Shown here: in pieces, positions 9,804 through 19,608 of the stretch | Layout of the letters: every line of letters begins with the position of its first letter | How positions within the stretch are numbered: position 1 is the stretch's first letter | NCBI RefSeq assembly: GCF_012952295.1 | Contig: NZ_JABBCH010000005.1 | Span: forward strand, 62,001 to 126,000 | DNA from: Crystallibacter degradans | GTDB taxonomy: Bacteria > Actinomycetota > Actinomycetes > Actinomycetales > Micrococcaceae | Reading direction: 5' to 3' | Length of the DNA: 64,000 bases | Made by a program: the position numbers and the translations under genes | The notes under the pieces: generated by a model | Told to the model about the DNA's origin: nothing | The model's input: only the letters and a program-made list of their open reading frames with translations | Database searches by the model: none

Positions 9804-9838
9804 ATGGCCGGTGCCGGGAATTCCCTGACACCGGCCAT
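9804..9838 (+). terminator. Rho-independent terminator after divIVA
   Basis: A perfect 10-bp stem, ATGGCCGGTG (9804-9813) with CACCGGCCAT (9829-9838), encloses a loop that itself holds the palindrome GGGAATTCCC. It is followed by TTTCTCT. It ends the division cluster 46 bases after divIVA. Confidence 0.85.
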
Positions 9839-9890
9839 TTCTCTAGCCGGCTTCCGTGCCGCCATCCGCTATTGCCGTTAGAAAAGAATC

Positions 9891-10499
9891 ATGTCTGAAC
9901 CATCTTCCGCGGACCAGCCCGCGGACAGCAGCATTGAAAGCCAGCACACCGGTGTCCACGGTCGGCGCGCCTCTGGTTTTGTCCTGATCCTGGCGGGCTG
10001 CGCCGTATTTGCCTACCTCTTCGATCAGCTGACCAAATGGTGGGTCGTCAGCACCATGACGGAGGGCGATATCATTCCCGTGCTGCCCCCGCTGCTGCAC
10101 TGGCACTTCATCCGAAATTCCGGCGCGGCGTTTTCGATCGGCCAGGACTACACGTGGGTCTTTACGATAGTGATGGTCCTGGTGTCCGGTGCCATCATCT
10201 TCTATGCGCGCAAGGTCCGTTCGGCCTGGTGGTCCGTCGCCCTGGGCCTTCTGCTTGGCGGTGCGTTGGGGAACCTGACGGACAGGCTCTTCCGGGAGCC
10301 GTCTTTCGGTGTCGGCCATGTGGTGGATTTCATCGCGTTCCCCAATTTCGCCATCTTCAATATTGCGGACTCTGCTGTGGTCGGCGGCGTGATTCTCTGG
10401 TGCATTCTGACCTTCAGGGGCATTGGTATTGACGGAGAACGCATACCGTCCGGTAAACAACCGCCGAAAGACGGCAGCCCGGAGCAACGCGGTGCCTGA
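9891..10499 (+). CDS. lspA: Lipoprotein signal peptidase (signal peptidase II)
   Basis: LspA is a membrane aspartyl protease that cleaves prolipoprotein signal peptides after lipidation. The 202-residue protein has a polar N-terminal tail of about 25 residues and four membrane segments. The catalytic signatures [10 protein letters not shown] (about 80-89), GNLTDRLF with the first catalytic Asp (about 127), and [12 protein letters not shown] with the second (about 152) are intact. ATG 9891 is preceded by AGAAAAGA. The TGA stop lies inside the first codons of the pseudouridine synthase gene, so the two are coupled. Confidence 0.95.
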   Translation: MSEPSSADQPADSSIESQHTGVHGRRASGFVLILAGCAVFAYLFDQLTKWWVVSTMTEGDIIPVLPPLLHWHFIRNSGAAFSIGQDYTWVFTIVMVLVSGAIIFYARKVRSAWWSVALGLLLGGALGNLTDRLFREPSFGVGHVVDFIAFPNFAIFNIADSAVVGGVILWCILTFRGIGIDGERIPSGKQPPKDGSPEQRGA

Positions 10500-11427
10500 T
10501 CAGCTCCACCAGCTCTCGCTGGACTCGGAGACGGCGGGCAAACGTGCCGACGCTGCCATAGCGGGTCTGCTGGATATTTCGCGCTCGGCGGCTGCGGCGT
10601 TGTGCACCGCGGGCCATGTCACGCTTAACGGCAAGGTCGTGGGCAAATCAGACCGGCTGCCGGACGTTGGAGAACTTGAAATCCGCAGACCCGAAGAGCG
10701 GGATCCGTTGGAGATCGTCGTCGAAGAGGTGGAAGATTTGAAGGTTCTCGGTGACGATGATGACTTCGTCGTGATTGACAAGCCTGTGGGAGTGGCTGCC
10801 CACCCCTCGCCCGGCTGGGTCGGCCCCACCGTGGTGGGTGCATTGGCCGCACTGGGATACAGGATTTCCACGTCCGGGTCGGCGGAGCGCGCGGGCATTG
10901 TGCATCGGCTCGATGTCGGTACGTCTGGCGTCATGGTGGTGGCAAAGACGGAGCACGCGTACACGCTGCTGAAACGGGCCTTCAAGGAACGTACGGTCGA
11001 GAAGGTCTACCACGCACTGGTGCAGGGCCTGCCGGATCCGCTCGAAGGAACCATCGACGCTCCCATCGGCAGGCACCCGGGCTACGACTGGCGCTTTGCC
11101 GTCGTGGAGGACGGACGGAACTCGGTCACCCACTACAAGGTGATTGAAGCGTTCGGAAAGGCCTCGTTGGTCGAAGTTCACCTGGAAACGGGCCGGACGC
11201 ACCAAATCCGCGTTCATTTCGCCGCACTCCGGCACCCGTGCGCAGGCGACCTGACGTACGGGGCAGACCCGAAGCTCGCGGCCGAACTGGGCCTGACCAG
11301 ACAATGGCTCCACGCCAAAAAACTCGGTTTCGACCATCCGGTCACCGGCAAATGGGTGGAGTACGAAAGCGAATATCCCCAGGATCTGGCCTATGCACTG
11401 GAAGCACTGGCCGAACACCGGGTCTGA
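10492..11427 (+). CDS. RluA/RluD-family pseudouridine synthase
   Basis: The 311-residue protein has an N-terminal S4 RNA-binding domain (about residues 14-75) and a pseudouridine synthase domain with the catalytic-Asp motif [26 protein letters not shown], the conserved RNA-contact segment, follows. It isomerises uridine in 23S rRNA or another RNA; the exact target cannot be assigned from sequence. GTG 10492 overlaps the lspA stop and gives a start just before the S4 domain. An upstream in-frame ATG at 10423 would overlap lspA by 77 bases and is rejected. The lspA-rluD pair is conserved in actinobacteria. Confidence 0.92.
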   Translation: MPDQLHQLSLDSETAGKRADAAIAGLLDISRSAAAALCTAGHVTLNGKVVGKSDRLPDVGELEIRRPEERDPLEIVVEEVEDLKVLGDDDDFVVIDKPVGVAAHPSPGWVGPTVVGALAALGYRISTSGSAERAGIVHRLDVGTSGVMVVAKTEHAYTLLKRAFKERTVEKVYHALVQGLPDPLEGTIDAPIGRHPGYDWRFAVVEDGRNSVTHYKVIEAFGKASLVEVHLETGRTHQIRVHFAALRHPCAGDLTYGADPKLAAELGLTRQWLHAKKLGFDHPVTGKWVEYESEYPQDLAYALEALAEHRV

Positions 11428-11437
11428 TCTGTACGAC

Positions 11438-11468
11438 GGCGGGACCGCGGCATAAGACGCGGCCCGCC
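11438..11468. terminator. GC hairpin between rluD and dnaE
   Basis: An 11-bp stem with one bulged A (11438-11449 with 11458-11468) and an 8-base loop abuts the dnaE -10. On + it could end lspA-rluD transcripts, but no T-run follows. It overlaps where the dnaE -35 should be. Confidence 0.5.
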
Positions 11469-11474
11469 TAGAAT
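11469..11474 (+). promoter_or_regulatory. dnaE -10 element, leaderless arrangement
   Basis: TAGAAT ends 6 bases before GTG 11481 and no ribosome-binding site lies between. This is the spacing expected for a leaderless mRNA and favours GTG 11481 over 11478. Confidence 0.6.
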
Positions 11475-11480
11475 GAAGTG

Positions 11481-14400
11481 GTGGCAACTGTGACTAGCTC
11501 GATTTCCGGTACCGATTCGTTTGTACATCTCCACAACCACACCGAATACTCCATGCTGGACGGCGCAGCCCGCCTGACGGACCTCTTCGAACATGCCCAT
11601 GAACTCGGCATGGACTCGGTGGCCACCACGGACCACGGGTTCGTCTTCGGGGCCTTCGATTTCTGGAACAAGGCCAATAACGCCGGTATTAAGCCGATCG
11701 TCGGAGTGGAAGCCTATTTGACCCCCGGCACGGCTAGGTCGGACAAGACCCGTGTCCGCTGGGGCGACGGCGGACGCGGCGACGTCTCGGGCGCCGGTGC
11801 GTACACGCACATGACTATGTGGGCCGAGACGACCGAGGGCATGCACAATCTGTTCCGCATGTCGTCCCTGGCGTCACTGGAAGGTTACCTGTACAAGCCT
11901 CGCATGGACCGGGACCTGCTGCAGACTTACGGCAAGGGCCTGATCACCACCACGGGCTGCCCGTCGGGCGAGGTGCAGACGAAGCTGCGGCTGGGCCTCT
12001 ACAAGGAAGCGATGCAGGCCGCCTCGGATTTCCGGGACATCCTTGGGCCGGAGAACTTTTACTGCGAACTGATGGACCACGGCCTGGACATCGAGCGCAA
12101 TGTCCAGGCGGATCTGCTCAAGCTGGCCCGCGAGCTGCAGCTGCCATTGGTGGCAACCAACGATCTGCACTACACGCATGCCGAGGACGCGAAGTCCCAC
12201 GCGGCACTGCTGTGCGTCCAGTCCGGCTCGACGCTCGCCGATCCCAAGCGCTTCAAGTTCGACGCCGATGAGTTCTACCTGAAATCTCCGGCCGAGATGC
12301 GGGCCATTTTCCGCGACTACCCGGAGGCCTGTGACAACACCCTGCTGATCGCCGAACGGTGCAACGTCGAGTTCAACACCCAGGCCAACTACATGCCGCG
12401 GTTCCCCGTTCCGGAAGGCGAGAACGAGGAGTCCTGGTTCATCAAGGAGGTCGAGAAGGGCCTTCATTACCGCTACCCGGGGGGTATTCCCGACGACGTC
12501 CGCAAGCAGGCGGATTACGAAGTCGGTGTCATCCTCCAGATGGGCTTCCCCGGATACTTCCTGGTCGTGGCCGACTTCATCAACTGGGCCAAGAATAACG
12601 GTATCCGGGTCGGACCGGGCCGTGGTTCGGGTGCCGGTTCGATGGCGGCTTATGCCATGCGCATTACGGACCTGGATCCGCTCAAGCACGGTCTGATCTT
12701 CGAACGGTTCCTCAACCCGGACCGCGTGTCCATGCCTGACTTCGACGTCGATTTCGATGATCGGCGCCGCTCGGAAGTCATCAAGTACGTTACGGAGAAG
12801 TACGGGGACGAGCGGGTGGCCATGATTGTCACCTACGGCACCATCAAGGGCAAGCAAGCGCTGAAGGACTCCTCGCGCGTCATGGGTTATCCCTTCTCGA
12901 CGGGAGAGCGGCTGACCAAGGCGATGCCGCCGGACGTCATGGGCAAGGGCATTTCGCTGCAGGACGTGCACAATCCGGAGGCCAAACGCTATAGCGAGGC
13001 CGAAGAGCTGCGGGAACTGCTCAAGTCGGATCCGGATTCAGCCAAGGTCTTTGAAACGGCACTCGGACTCGAGGGCCTGAAGCGGCAGTGGGGTGTCCAC
13101 GCGGCCGGTGTGATCATGTCCTCGGATCCGCTGATCGACATCATTCCGATCATGCGCCGTGAACAGGACGGCCAGGTCATCACGCAGTTCGACTATCCGA
13201 CTTGTGAGGGCCTCGGCCTGATCAAGATGGACTTCCTCGGTCTGCGGAACCTGACGATAATCACGGATGCCCTGGAAAACATCCAGATGAACCGGGACTT
13301 CGAGTTGGTGCTCGAGGACCTGGCTCTGGATGATCCGGACTCGTACGCCCTGCTGGCCCGCGGCGACACTCTGGGTGTTTTCCAGCTCGACGGCGGTCCG
13401 ATGCGGTCCCTGCTGAAGCTGATGCGGCCGGATAACTTCGAAGACATTTCCGCGGTCCTTGCGCTGTACCGTCCCGGGCCGATGGGCGCTAACGCGCACA
13501 ATAACTACGCGCTGCGCAAGAACGGGCTGCAGGAGATCACTCCGATCCACCCGGAGCTTGAAGAGCCGCTGGCCGAAATCCTCGGCGGCACCTATGGCCT
13601 GATCGTCTACCAGGAACAGGTTATGGCGATCGCGCAGAAACTGGCCGGGTATTCGCTCGGCCAGGCAGATATTCTGCGCCGCGCCATGGGCAAGAAGAAG
13701 AAGTCGGAGCTGGACAAGCAGTACGCCGGCTTCGAAAAGGGCATGCAGGACAACGGTTATTCCGCCGCAGCCATCAAGACGCTGTGGGATATCCTGCTGC
13801 CGTTCTCTGACTACGCCTTCAACAAGGCACACTCGGCCGCGTACGGGGTCGTGTCCTATTGGACGGCGTACCTCAAGGCGCATTATCCGGGCGAATACAT
13901 GGCTGCGCTGCTGACCTCCGTCGGTGACGACAAGGACAAGCTGGCCATGTACCTGAACGAGTGCCGCCACATGGGCATTACGGTGCTTCCGCCGGACGTC
14001 AACGAATCCAGCCTGAACTTCACCCCGGTGGGCAAGGACATCCGGTTCGGTATGGGCGCCATCCGCAACGTCGGCGCCAACGTGGTCCATGCTATGGTCG
14101 CCGCCCGCGAGGAGAAGGGGAACTTCAGCTCGTTCAGCGATTTCCTGCAGAAGGTTCCCGCGGTTGTCTGCAACAAGCGGACCATCGAATCACTGATCAA
14201 GGCCGGCGCGTTCGACTCGCTCGGCGATCCGCGCCGTGCCCTGGCCATGATCCATGAAGAAGCGGTTGACTCCGTCATTGTGCTCAAGCGCAACGAGGCA
14301 GCCAACCAGTTCGACCTCTTCAGTGCCTTTGACGACGGCGGTGAAACCTCCGGTGGACTGGCCGTGGAAGTTCCGGATCTGCCGGAGTGGGACAAGAAGG

Positions 14401-15032
14401 ACAAACTGGCGTTCGAGCGCGACATGCTCGGCCTGTATGTCTCGGACCATCCGCTTCAGGGCTTGGAAGGTCTACTGAGCCAGCATGCTGACCTGACCAT
14501 AACCTCCGTCATCGGCGAAGACGGTCCGGCGGACGGCGCCATCGTCACGATTGCCGGAATGATTACCTCCTTGCAGCGCCGGATCGCCAAGAACAGCGGC
14601 AACGCGTATGCCCGTGCCGAGGTGGAAGACCTGGGCGGCTCCATGGAAGTGATGTTCTTCGGCCAGGTTTACGGACCGATTTCGACGATCCTGGCCGAAG
14701 ACCTGATCGTCGTGGTCCGAGGCCGGTTGCAGCGCCGTGATGACGGCGCGGTAACGCTGAATGCCCAGGAGCTGACGGTTCCTGACCTCAGCGATGGCCA
14801 TTCCGGGCCGGTGGTGATTTCCATGGCCAGCTTCAAGGCGACCGAGACCGTCGTGTCGTCCCTTGGCGACGTGCTGCGGACACACCCGGGAACTACCGAA
14901 GTCCAGGTGCGGCTGAACAGTTCACGGAAAGTCGAAGTGATGAAGCTTGGCGTCGATCTCCGGGTTAACCCCACGCCGTCGCTCTTTGGGGATCTTAAGG
15001 TGCTGCTGGGCCCAGCCTGCCTCGACGTCTAA
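11481..15032 (+). CDS. dnaE: DNA polymerase III alpha subunit, replicative
   Basis: This is the main replicative polymerase, 1183 residues from GTG 11481. The N-terminal PHP domain begins VHLHNHTEYSMLDGAARL; in actinobacterial DnaE1 this domain provides metal-dependent proofreading. The palm holds the catalytic aspartates in MPDFDVDFDDRRR and the upstream GPGRGSGAGSMAAYAM. The fingers, helix-hairpin-helix and OB-fold regions follow, with FLQKVPAVVCNKRTIESLI and VTIAGMITSLQRRI. GTG codons at 11478, 11481 and 11490 are all possible; 11481 is preferred from the -10 spacing. An error-prone DnaE2 is the alternative, but the length and full PHP domain favour DnaE1. Confidence 0.95.
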   Translation: MATVTSSISGTDSFVHLHNHTEYSMLDGAARLTDLFEHAHELGMDSVATTDHGFVFGAFDFWNKANNAGIKPIVGVEAYLTPGTARSDKTRVRWGDGGRGDVSGAGAYTHMTMWAETTEGMHNLFRMSSLASLEGYLYKPRMDRDLLQTYGKGLITTTGCPSGEVQTKLRLGLYKEAMQAASDFRDILGPENFYCELMDHGLDIERNVQADLLKLARELQLPLVATNDLHYTHAEDAKSHAALLCVQSGSTLADPKRFKFDADEFYLKSPAEMRAIFRDYPEACDNTLLIAERCNVEFNTQANYMPRFPVPEGENEESWFIKEVEKGLHYRYPGGIPDDVRKQADYEVGVILQMGFPGYFLVVADFINWAKNNGIRVGPGRGSGAGSMAAYAMRITDLDPLKHGLIFERFLNPDRVSMPDFDVDFDDRRRSEVIKYVTEKYGDERVAMIVTYGTIKGKQALKDSSRVMGYPFSTGERLTKAMPPDVMGKGISLQDVHNPEAKRYSEAEELRELLKSDPDSAKVFETALGLEGLKRQWGVHAAGVIMSSDPLIDIIPIMRREQDGQVITQFDYPTCEGLGLIKMDFLGLRNLTIITDALENIQMNRDFELVLEDLALDDPDSYALLARGDTLGVFQLDGGPMRSLLKLMRPDNFEDISAVLALYRPGPMGANAHNNYALRKNGLQEITPIHPELEEPLAEILGGTYGLIVYQEQVMAIAQKLAGYSLGQADILRRAMGKKKKSELDKQYAGFEKGMQDNGYSAAAIKTLWDILLPFSDYAFNKAHSAAYGVVSYWTAYLKAHYPGEYMAALLTSVGDDKDKLAMYLNECRHMGITVLPPDVNESSLNFTPVGKDIRFGMGAIRNVGANVVHAMVAAREEKGNFSSFSDFLQKVPAVVCNKRTIESLIKAGAFDSLGDPRRALAMIHEEAVDSVIVLKRNEAANQFDLFSAFDDGGETSGGLAVEVPDLPEWDKKDKLAFERDMLGLYVSDHPLQGLEGLLSQHADLTITSVIGEDGPADGAIVTIAGMITSLQRRIAKNSGNAYARAEVEDLGGSMEVMFFGQVYGPISTILAEDLIVVVRGRLQRRDDGAVTLNAQELTVPDLSDGHSGPVVISMASFKATETVVSSLGDVLRTHPGTTEVQVRLNSSRKVEVMKLGVDLRVNPTPSLFGDLKVLLGPACLDV

Positions 15033-15044
15033 CGCCTCCGGGAC

Positions 15045-15575
15045 TTAGATCTGGTATTCGAGGGGGCTCGGGCGAACGTAGGAGCCGCTGTGATACAGCA
15101 GCGGCGTCGCCTCGTCACCGAGCGAACCTTCCACTACCTCGACGATCACCACAGCGTTGTTTTCGAAGGACACGCGCATCTGGATCTTGCCGACCAGATA
15201 GGCATGTACATCCTTCAGAAGAGGCACCCCGTAGGGACCTGCTTCCCAATGGTCTCCGCTGAAGCGGTCCTTCGTGCGGGCGAAACGGTCGGCGAGCCCC
15301 CGGTTGTCCTGGCCGAGGATGTGGACGCCAATGTAGTTCGAGTTTGCGACGGCGGGCCAGGAAGAGCTGGAGCGGGCCATGTTGAAGGTGAAGCGCGGTG
15401 GCTCCGCCGACAGGGACGCCACCGAGGTAGCCGTGAAGCCAAAAGGCTTGCCCTCGTGTTCAACGGTGAGAATTGCCACTCCGGCAGCGTGCCGCCGAAA
15501 GACCTCCCGGAAGGTGGTTCCCAGCAGCTGCTCGGCAGGCGTGACAGATTGTGCTGCTACGGACTCGGCACTCAC
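15045..15575 (-). CDS. Flavin reductase family protein (FMN-binding split barrel)
   Basis: The 176-residue protein matches the flavin reductase-like family, the small NAD(P)H:flavin oxidoreductases that supply reduced FMN to two-component monooxygenases. Typical segments are FREVFRRHAAGVAILTV, GFTATSVASLSAEPPRFTF, NYIGVHILG and FAGDHW-like DRFSGDHWEAG. The GTG start at 15575 has GGAGAAAC upstream. No partner monooxygenase is nearby. It is divergent from hisD and convergent with dnaE, whose stop is 12 bases away. The substrate is unknown. Confidence 0.82.
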   Translation of the reverse strand: MSAESVAAQSVTPAEQLLGTTFREVFRRHAAGVAILTVEHEGKPFGFTATSVASLSAEPPRFTFNMARSSSSWPAVANSNYIGVHILGQDNRGLADRFARTKDRFSGDHWEAGPYGVPLLKDVHAYLVGKIQMRVSFENNAVVIVEVVEGSLGDEATPLLYHSGSYVRPSPLEYQI

Positions 15576-15743
15576 AACAATGTTTCTCCAGAACTACTCG
15601 GTGGGGACAGAAGACAGCCTGACCCATTCATGTTCAGCGTATTCCGGCATCTGGCGGCGCGGGGCATTGTGTTAAGTTGTGCTAAATTTCCCGCCTGCCC
15701 AGCCATCGCCGTCGTCAACGGGAAACGACGGGGCCGGGCTCAG

Positions 15744-15749
15744 TAGAAT
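15744..15749 (+). promoter_or_regulatory. hisD -10 element, leaderless arrangement
   Basis: TAGAAT ends 6 bases before the hisD GTG at 15756, with only GGAAAC between, as expected for a leaderless transcript. Confidence 0.6.
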
Positions 15750-15755
15750 GGAAAC

Positions 15756-17108
15756 GTGAATCCTGCTTCGAACCTCGAATCCTTTTCCCAGTTTCCCCTC
15801 CTGGACCTGCGCGGGCGCCATTTGGATACTGCCGAGCTGAAGGCCGCCATGCCCAGGGCAGAGACGACTTTTGACGTTGCCTCGCATGCGGTGGAGGAAA
15901 TTATCAACAAGGTGCGAAGCGACGGGTTCACCGCCCTGGCAGAACTGGCTTCGCGGTTTGACGGCGTACAGCAGCAGCACCCCCTCGTGCCGCAGGAAGA
16001 GCTGGTACGCGCGCTGGAGGCACTCGATCCGGCGGTCCGTGCCGCTCTGGAAGAGTCCATCGCAAGGGCGCGGGTCTTTGCCGACGCGCAGAAGCCGACC
16101 GATGCCACGGTGCAGATTGCCGCAGGCGCCACGGTCACGCACAAGTGGGTACCGGTTTCGCGGGTGGGCCTGTATGTTCCCGGCGGGCTGGCGGTCTATC
16201 CTTCGTCTGTGGTGATGAACGTCGTTCCGGCGATGGCCGCCGGCGTTGGATCGATCGCCTTGGCCTCGCCGCCGCAGAAAGACTTCGGAGGCCTGCCGCA
16301 CCCCACCATTCTGGCCGCGGCCCGTCTGCTCGGTATCGACGAGGTCTATGCCATCGGCGGCGCGCAGGCGGTGGCGGCGTTTGCCTATGGTGTTCCCGCC
16401 AACGACTTCGGCCCCGCGCTTGCCCCGGTCGATGTGGTCACAGGTCCCGGCAATGTTTTTGTTGCCACGGCCAAGCGCCTGGTCAAGAGCGTGGTGGGTA
16501 TTGACGCGGAGGCGGGTACGACCGAAATTGCGATCCTTGCCGACGACAGTGCAGAGCCGGCTTTCGTCGCGGCGGACCTGATCAGCCAAGCGGAGCATGA
16601 TCCCCATGCCGCATCCGTGCTGGTGACGCCTTCGGCGGAACTGGCGGAGGCTGTCCGTCGGGAACTTGCTGTCCGAATTGGCGGCACCAAGCACGCGGAC
16701 AGGGTTCGCGAGGCTCTTTCCGGACCGCAGTCCGGGGTAATTATGGTCGACGACGTCGAACACGGCATTGCGGTTTGTGACGCCTACGCGGCGGAGCACC
16801 TCGAGATCCACACCGAGAATGCTTCCGGTATTGCCGCGCGCATCCGCAACGCCGGCGCCGTGTTTGTCGGCAACTATTCACCGGTGAGCCTGGGGGATTA
16901 CTGTGCCGGCTCCAACCATGTCCTGCCGACCAGTGGAACCGCTACATTCGCGTCCGGCCTCAACGTCACCACGTTCCTGAAAGCAGTCCAGATTATCTAC
17001 TACGACGAGCGCGCGCTGCGCGAAGTGGGCGGGCACATCGTTTCGCTCGCAACGGCGGAAGACCTGCCTGCTCATGGAGATGCCGTCACGGTCCGGCTCC
17101 CCTCGTAA
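15756..17108 (+). CDS. hisD: Histidinol dehydrogenase
   Basis: HisD catalyses the last two steps of histidine synthesis, L-histidinol to L-histidine, with two NAD+ and one zinc ion. The 450 residues contain [19 protein letters not shown], the NAD-binding part [19 protein letters not shown], the catalytic Glu-His pair in [16 protein letters not shown], and the second His in [10 protein letters not shown]. The GTG start sits 7 bases after the -10. No other his gene follows; nrdR comes next, so hisD is either alone or the first gene of an operon interrupted here. Confidence 0.95.
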   Translation: MNPASNLESFSQFPLLDLRGRHLDTAELKAAMPRAETTFDVASHAVEEIINKVRSDGFTALAELASRFDGVQQQHPLVPQEELVRALEALDPAVRAALEESIARARVFADAQKPTDATVQIAAGATVTHKWVPVSRVGLYVPGGLAVYPSSVVMNVVPAMAAGVGSIALASPPQKDFGGLPHPTILAAARLLGIDEVYAIGGAQAVAAFAYGVPANDFGPALAPVDVVTGPGNVFVATAKRLVKSVVGIDAEAGTTEIAILADDSAEPAFVAADLISQAEHDPHAASVLVTPSAELAEAVRRELAVRIGGTKHADRVREALSGPQSGVIMVDDVEHGIAVCDAYAAEHLEIHTENASGIAARIRNAGAVFVGNYSPVSLGDYCAGSNHVLPTSGTATFASGLNVTTFLKAVQIIYYDERALREVGGHIVSLATAEDLPAHGDAVTVRLPS

Positions 17109-17136
17109 CCTTTACCGCCGGTGCGCCGCGGTGTAG

Positions 17137-17152
17137 ACACAAGATGTAGTAA
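17137..17152. promoter_or_regulatory. NrdR box 1
   Basis: ACACAAGATGTAGTAA resembles the NrdR box consensus ACAcwAtATaTwGTgt. It lies one helical face (31 bases) upstream of box 2, the usual paired arrangement. Confidence 0.65.
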
Positions 17153-17160
17153 CCACATGC

Positions 17161-17189
17161 TTGTAATTCGCAAGATGTAGTTTTATGAT
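17161..17189 (+). promoter_or_regulatory. nrdR promoter
   Basis: TTGTAA (17161-17166) and TATGAT (17184-17189) are separated by exactly 17 bases, a well-formed primary-sigma promoter. NrdR box 2 fills the spacer. Confidence 0.65.
17168..17183. promoter_or_regulatory. NrdR box 2
   Basis: TCGCAAGATGTAGTTT shares CAAGATGTAGT with box 1 and lies exactly between the -35 and -10 of the nrdR promoter, so binding should block RNA polymerase. Confidence 0.6.
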
Positions 17190-17225
17190 TGTCCAGTTGC
17201 TGTCTGGACGACGAAAGGATCCGGT

Positions 17226-17726
17226 ATGTACTGTCCGTTCTGCCGTAATCCTGATTCCAGAGTCGTGGATAGCCGCCTGACCGATGATGGCTCCGCGATC
17301 CGCAGGCGGCGGCTGTGTCCTGAGTGCGGCCGTCGCTTCACCACCCTCGAAACCACCAGTCTGAGCGTCCTGAAGCGTTCCGGGGTGGCGGAGCCGTTCT
17401 CCCGGGCGAAGGTCATCAACGGCGTCCGCAAGGCCTGCCAGGGCCGCCCCGTGACGGAGGACGACCTGGCCATGCTGGCGCAGGAGGTGGAGGAATCCAT
17501 CCGGTCCAGCGGGGCAGCGGAAATTGATGCCCACGAGGTCGGTCTTGCCATTCTGCGGCCGCTGAAGAATCTGGATGTGGTGGCCTACCTGAGATTCGCC
17601 AGTGTGTACCGGGCCTTCGATACCCTTGAGGATTTCGAGGCAGAGATAGACCGGCTGCGGCTTGAAGGGGAGGCCGCGAAGAAACAGGGCCCGTCAGGAA
17701 CCCAGCGGCCGTTGACCGCACAGTAA
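17226..17726 (+). CDS. nrdR: Transcriptional repressor NrdR of ribonucleotide reductase genes
   Basis: NrdR senses ATP/dATP and represses ribonucleotide reductase operons. The 166-residue protein has the N-terminal zinc ribbon (CPFC, residues 3-6; CPEC near 31-34; GRRFTTLET) followed by the ATP-cone domain ([24 protein letters not shown] onward). The characteristic [16 protein letters not shown] lies near the C-terminus. ATG 17226 has an AAAGGA site 8 bases upstream. The two NrdR boxes upstream point to autoregulation. No nrd genes are in this window. Confidence 0.96.
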   Translation: MYCPFCRNPDSRVVDSRLTDDGSAIRRRRLCPECGRRFTTLETTSLSVLKRSGVAEPFSRAKVINGVRKACQGRPVTEDDLAMLAQEVEESIRSSGAAEIDAHEVGLAILRPLKNLDVVAYLRFASVYRAFDTLEDFEAEIDRLRLEGEAAKKQGPSGTQRPLTAQ

Positions 17727-17740
17727 CAACGCCACAGTTT

Positions 17741-17780
17741 CCGGTGGCGGCCACGGAGGGGGAGCCGAGGCTGCCACCGG
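17741..17780. terminator. Bidirectional hairpin between nrdR and ppgK
   Basis: A 12-bp stem with one G-T wobble (17741-17752 with 17769-17780) and a 16-base loop lies between the convergent nrdR and ppgK genes. The flanks are only weakly T-rich. Confidence 0.6.
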
Positions 17781-17784
17781 CTCC

Positions 17785-18597
17785 TTACTTGAAGTAGTTG
17801 AAACTGAGCGCTGCCTGCAGGGCTCCGCCCACTATGCCGGCGTTGTTCTTCAATTCGGCGGGAATGATCTTGGTCTTGAGGTCGAGCTTGGGCAGGAAGT
17901 CCTGGCTGCGCTTGGAAATGCCGCCGCCGACAATGAACAGTTCGGGCGAGAACAGGAACTCAACATGGGAGAAATAGCGTTGCAGACGCACCGCATAGGC
18001 GTCCCAGTCCAATCCATCGCGTTCGCGCGCGGTAGCTGATGCCTTGGACTCGGCATCGAAACCGTCGATCTCCAGATGCCCGAGTTCTGCATTGGGCACG
18101 AGTTTGCCATCGTGGATGAACGCCGAACCGATGCCGGTCCCCAGGGTAATGACCAGTACGGTCCCGTCAACGCCTTCACCCGCTCCGTAACGTGCTTCCG
18201 CCAGCCCGGCGGCGTCGGCATCGTTAATGACCTGGACTTCCCGCCCCAGCTTTCGCGTGAGCAGCGCATCGACGTCTGTGTCCACCCAGCTGGGATCCAC
18301 GTTCGCGGCGGATTTAGCAACCCCGTGGCGGATGATGGCGGGGAACGTGACGCCCACTGGGCTGCCCGCCGCCGGGGCTTCCTCCCGGGAGGAGAGTTCT
18401 TCCACGATCTTCGCCACGACGTCGGCCACTGCTTCAGGGGTGGAGGGACGGGGTGTGTCAATGCGGAAACGTTCGCCCAGCAATTTGCCCTTTTTCAGGT
18501 CGACGATGCCGCCTTTGATGCCGGTTCCGCCGATGTCAATGCCGATGACGGACCGGGCAGCCTTTTTGGCGACCTTCTCGTCGGCGCTGCTGGGCAT
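17785..18597 (-). CDS. ppgK: Polyphosphate glucokinase
   Basis: PpgK is an actinobacterial ROK-type kinase that phosphorylates glucose with polyphosphate or ATP. The 270-residue protein has the phosphate-1 motif [18 protein letters not shown] (about residues 17-34), the catalytic-Asp segment [20 protein letters not shown], and [14 protein letters not shown] for phosphate 2. The ATG at 18597 has GGAGA upstream. A -10 TAGGCT (18636-18641) with a CTGACT -35 (18659-18664, 17-base spacer) overlaps the 3' end of map, so ppgK has its own promoter with a leader of about 30 bases. Confidence 0.93.
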   Translation of the reverse strand: MPSSADEKVAKKAARSVIGIDIGGTGIKGGIVDLKKGKLLGERFRIDTPRPSTPEAVADVVAKIVEELSSREEAPAAGSPVGVTFPAIIRHGVAKSAANVDPSWVDTDVDALLTRKLGREVQVINDADAAGLAEARYGAGEGVDGTVLVITLGTGIGSAFIHDGKLVPNAELGHLEIDGFDAESKASATARERDGLDWDAYAVRLQRYFSHVEFLFSPELFIVGGGISKRSQDFLPKLDLKTKIIPAELKNNAGIVGGALQAALSFNYFK

Positions 18598-18635
18598 GGG
18601 ATCTCCGCACTGTCGTTCGAATACGTTTGTCCAAC

Positions 18636-18664
18636 AGCCTACTGGCGTCTTAGGGCAAAGTCAG
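18636..18664 (-). promoter_or_regulatory. ppgK promoter
   Basis: On the - strand CTGACT (18659-18664) and TAGGCT (18636-18641) are 17 bases apart, about 40 bases before the ppgK start. The -35 lies within the last codons of map. Confidence 0.55.
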
Positions 18665-19528
18665 GACTTCCGCTCCGGAGTCGGTGACCACGAGGGTGTG
18701 TTCGAACTGCGCGGTCCGCTTACGGTCCTTGGTCACGACGGTCCAGTCGTCGTTCCACATGTCCCACTCGATGGTTCCGAGCGTCAGCATGGGCTCGATG
18801 GTGAACACCATGCCTGGCTCCATGGCCGTGCTGTAGGCGGGGGCGGCGTCATAGTGCGGGATGATCAGGCCGGAGTGGAAGGCTTCGCCGACGCCGTGGC
18901 CGGTAAAGTCCCGGACCACGCCGTAGCCGAAGCGCTTGGCATAGGACTGGATGCTCCGGCCGATGACATTGATCTGCCGGCCCGGGGCAACCGCTTTGAT
19001 GGCGCGGTTCAGCGATTCCTGGGTCCGTTCAACCAGGAGCCGGGACTCCTCGTCAACGTCACCGACGAGGAAGGTGTAGTTGGTATCGCCGTGGACGCCG
19101 TTGATGTAAGCGGTGATGTCGATATTAATAATGTCCCCGTCCTGCAGCACGGTGGTATCCGGTATGCCGTGGCAGATGACTTCATTCAGGGAAGAACACA
19201 GGGACTTAGGGAACCCGCGGTAGCCAAGGCATGATGGGTAGGCCTTGTGGTCAAGCAGGAATTCGTGACCCACCTTGTCCAGCTCGTCGGTGGTGACGCC
19301 GGGACGAATATGCTTGCCCACTTCGACGATCGCCTGCGCGGCAATCTTGCTCGCCACCCGGATTCGCTCGATCGTCTCGGCGTCCTTGATTTCCGAGCCA
19401 GTGAACTTGGCCGGGGCGGGTTTCCAAACGTACTCGGGCCGGGGAATCGACGTCGGAACGGGCCGGACTGGACTGACGGTTCCCTGGACAAGGGTGCCCA
19501 GGGGTGCTGTTGCTACGTTGTGGGGCAT
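18650..19528 (-). CDS. map: Methionine aminopeptidase, type I
   Basis: Map removes the initiator Met from nascent proteins. The 292-residue protein carries an N-terminal extension of about 40 residues with a Pro-rich stretch, as in actinobacterial MetAP1c. The pita-bread fold follows, with metal ligands visible in [22 protein letters not shown] (Asp, Asp), [11 protein letters not shown] (His) and [10 protein letters not shown] (Glu). ATG 19528 is chosen because a -10 TAAGAT ends 7 bases upstream, a leaderless layout. The longer in-frame start at 19591 lies upstream of that promoter. Confidence 0.94.
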   Translation of the reverse strand: MPHNVATAPLGTLVQGTVSPVRPVPTSIPRPEYVWKPAPAKFTGSEIKDAETIERIRVASKIAAQAIVEVGKHIRPGVTTDELDKVGHEFLLDHKAYPSCLGYRGFPKSLCSSLNEVICHGIPDTTVLQDGDIINIDITAYINGVHGDTNYTFLVGDVDEESRLLVERTQESLNRAIKAVAPGRQINVIGRSIQSYAKRFGYGVVRDFTGHGVGEAFHSGLIIPHYDAAPAYSTAMEPGMVFTIEPMLTLGTIEWDMWNDDWTVVTKDRKRTAQFEHTLVVTDSGAEVLTLP

Positions 19529-19535
19529 ACCATCG

Positions 19536-19541
19536 ATCTTA
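19536..19541 (-). promoter_or_regulatory. map -10 element, leaderless arrangement
   Basis: On the - strand TAAGAT (within TATAAGAT) ends 7 bases before the map ATG, with no ribosome-binding site in the gap. Confidence 0.6.
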
Positions 19542-19608
19542 TAACCCGGTCCGCTATCGGGCGCTAATCCGAACGGGCCGAGCAACCGCAACGCAAGGGA
19601 GTAGCCAA

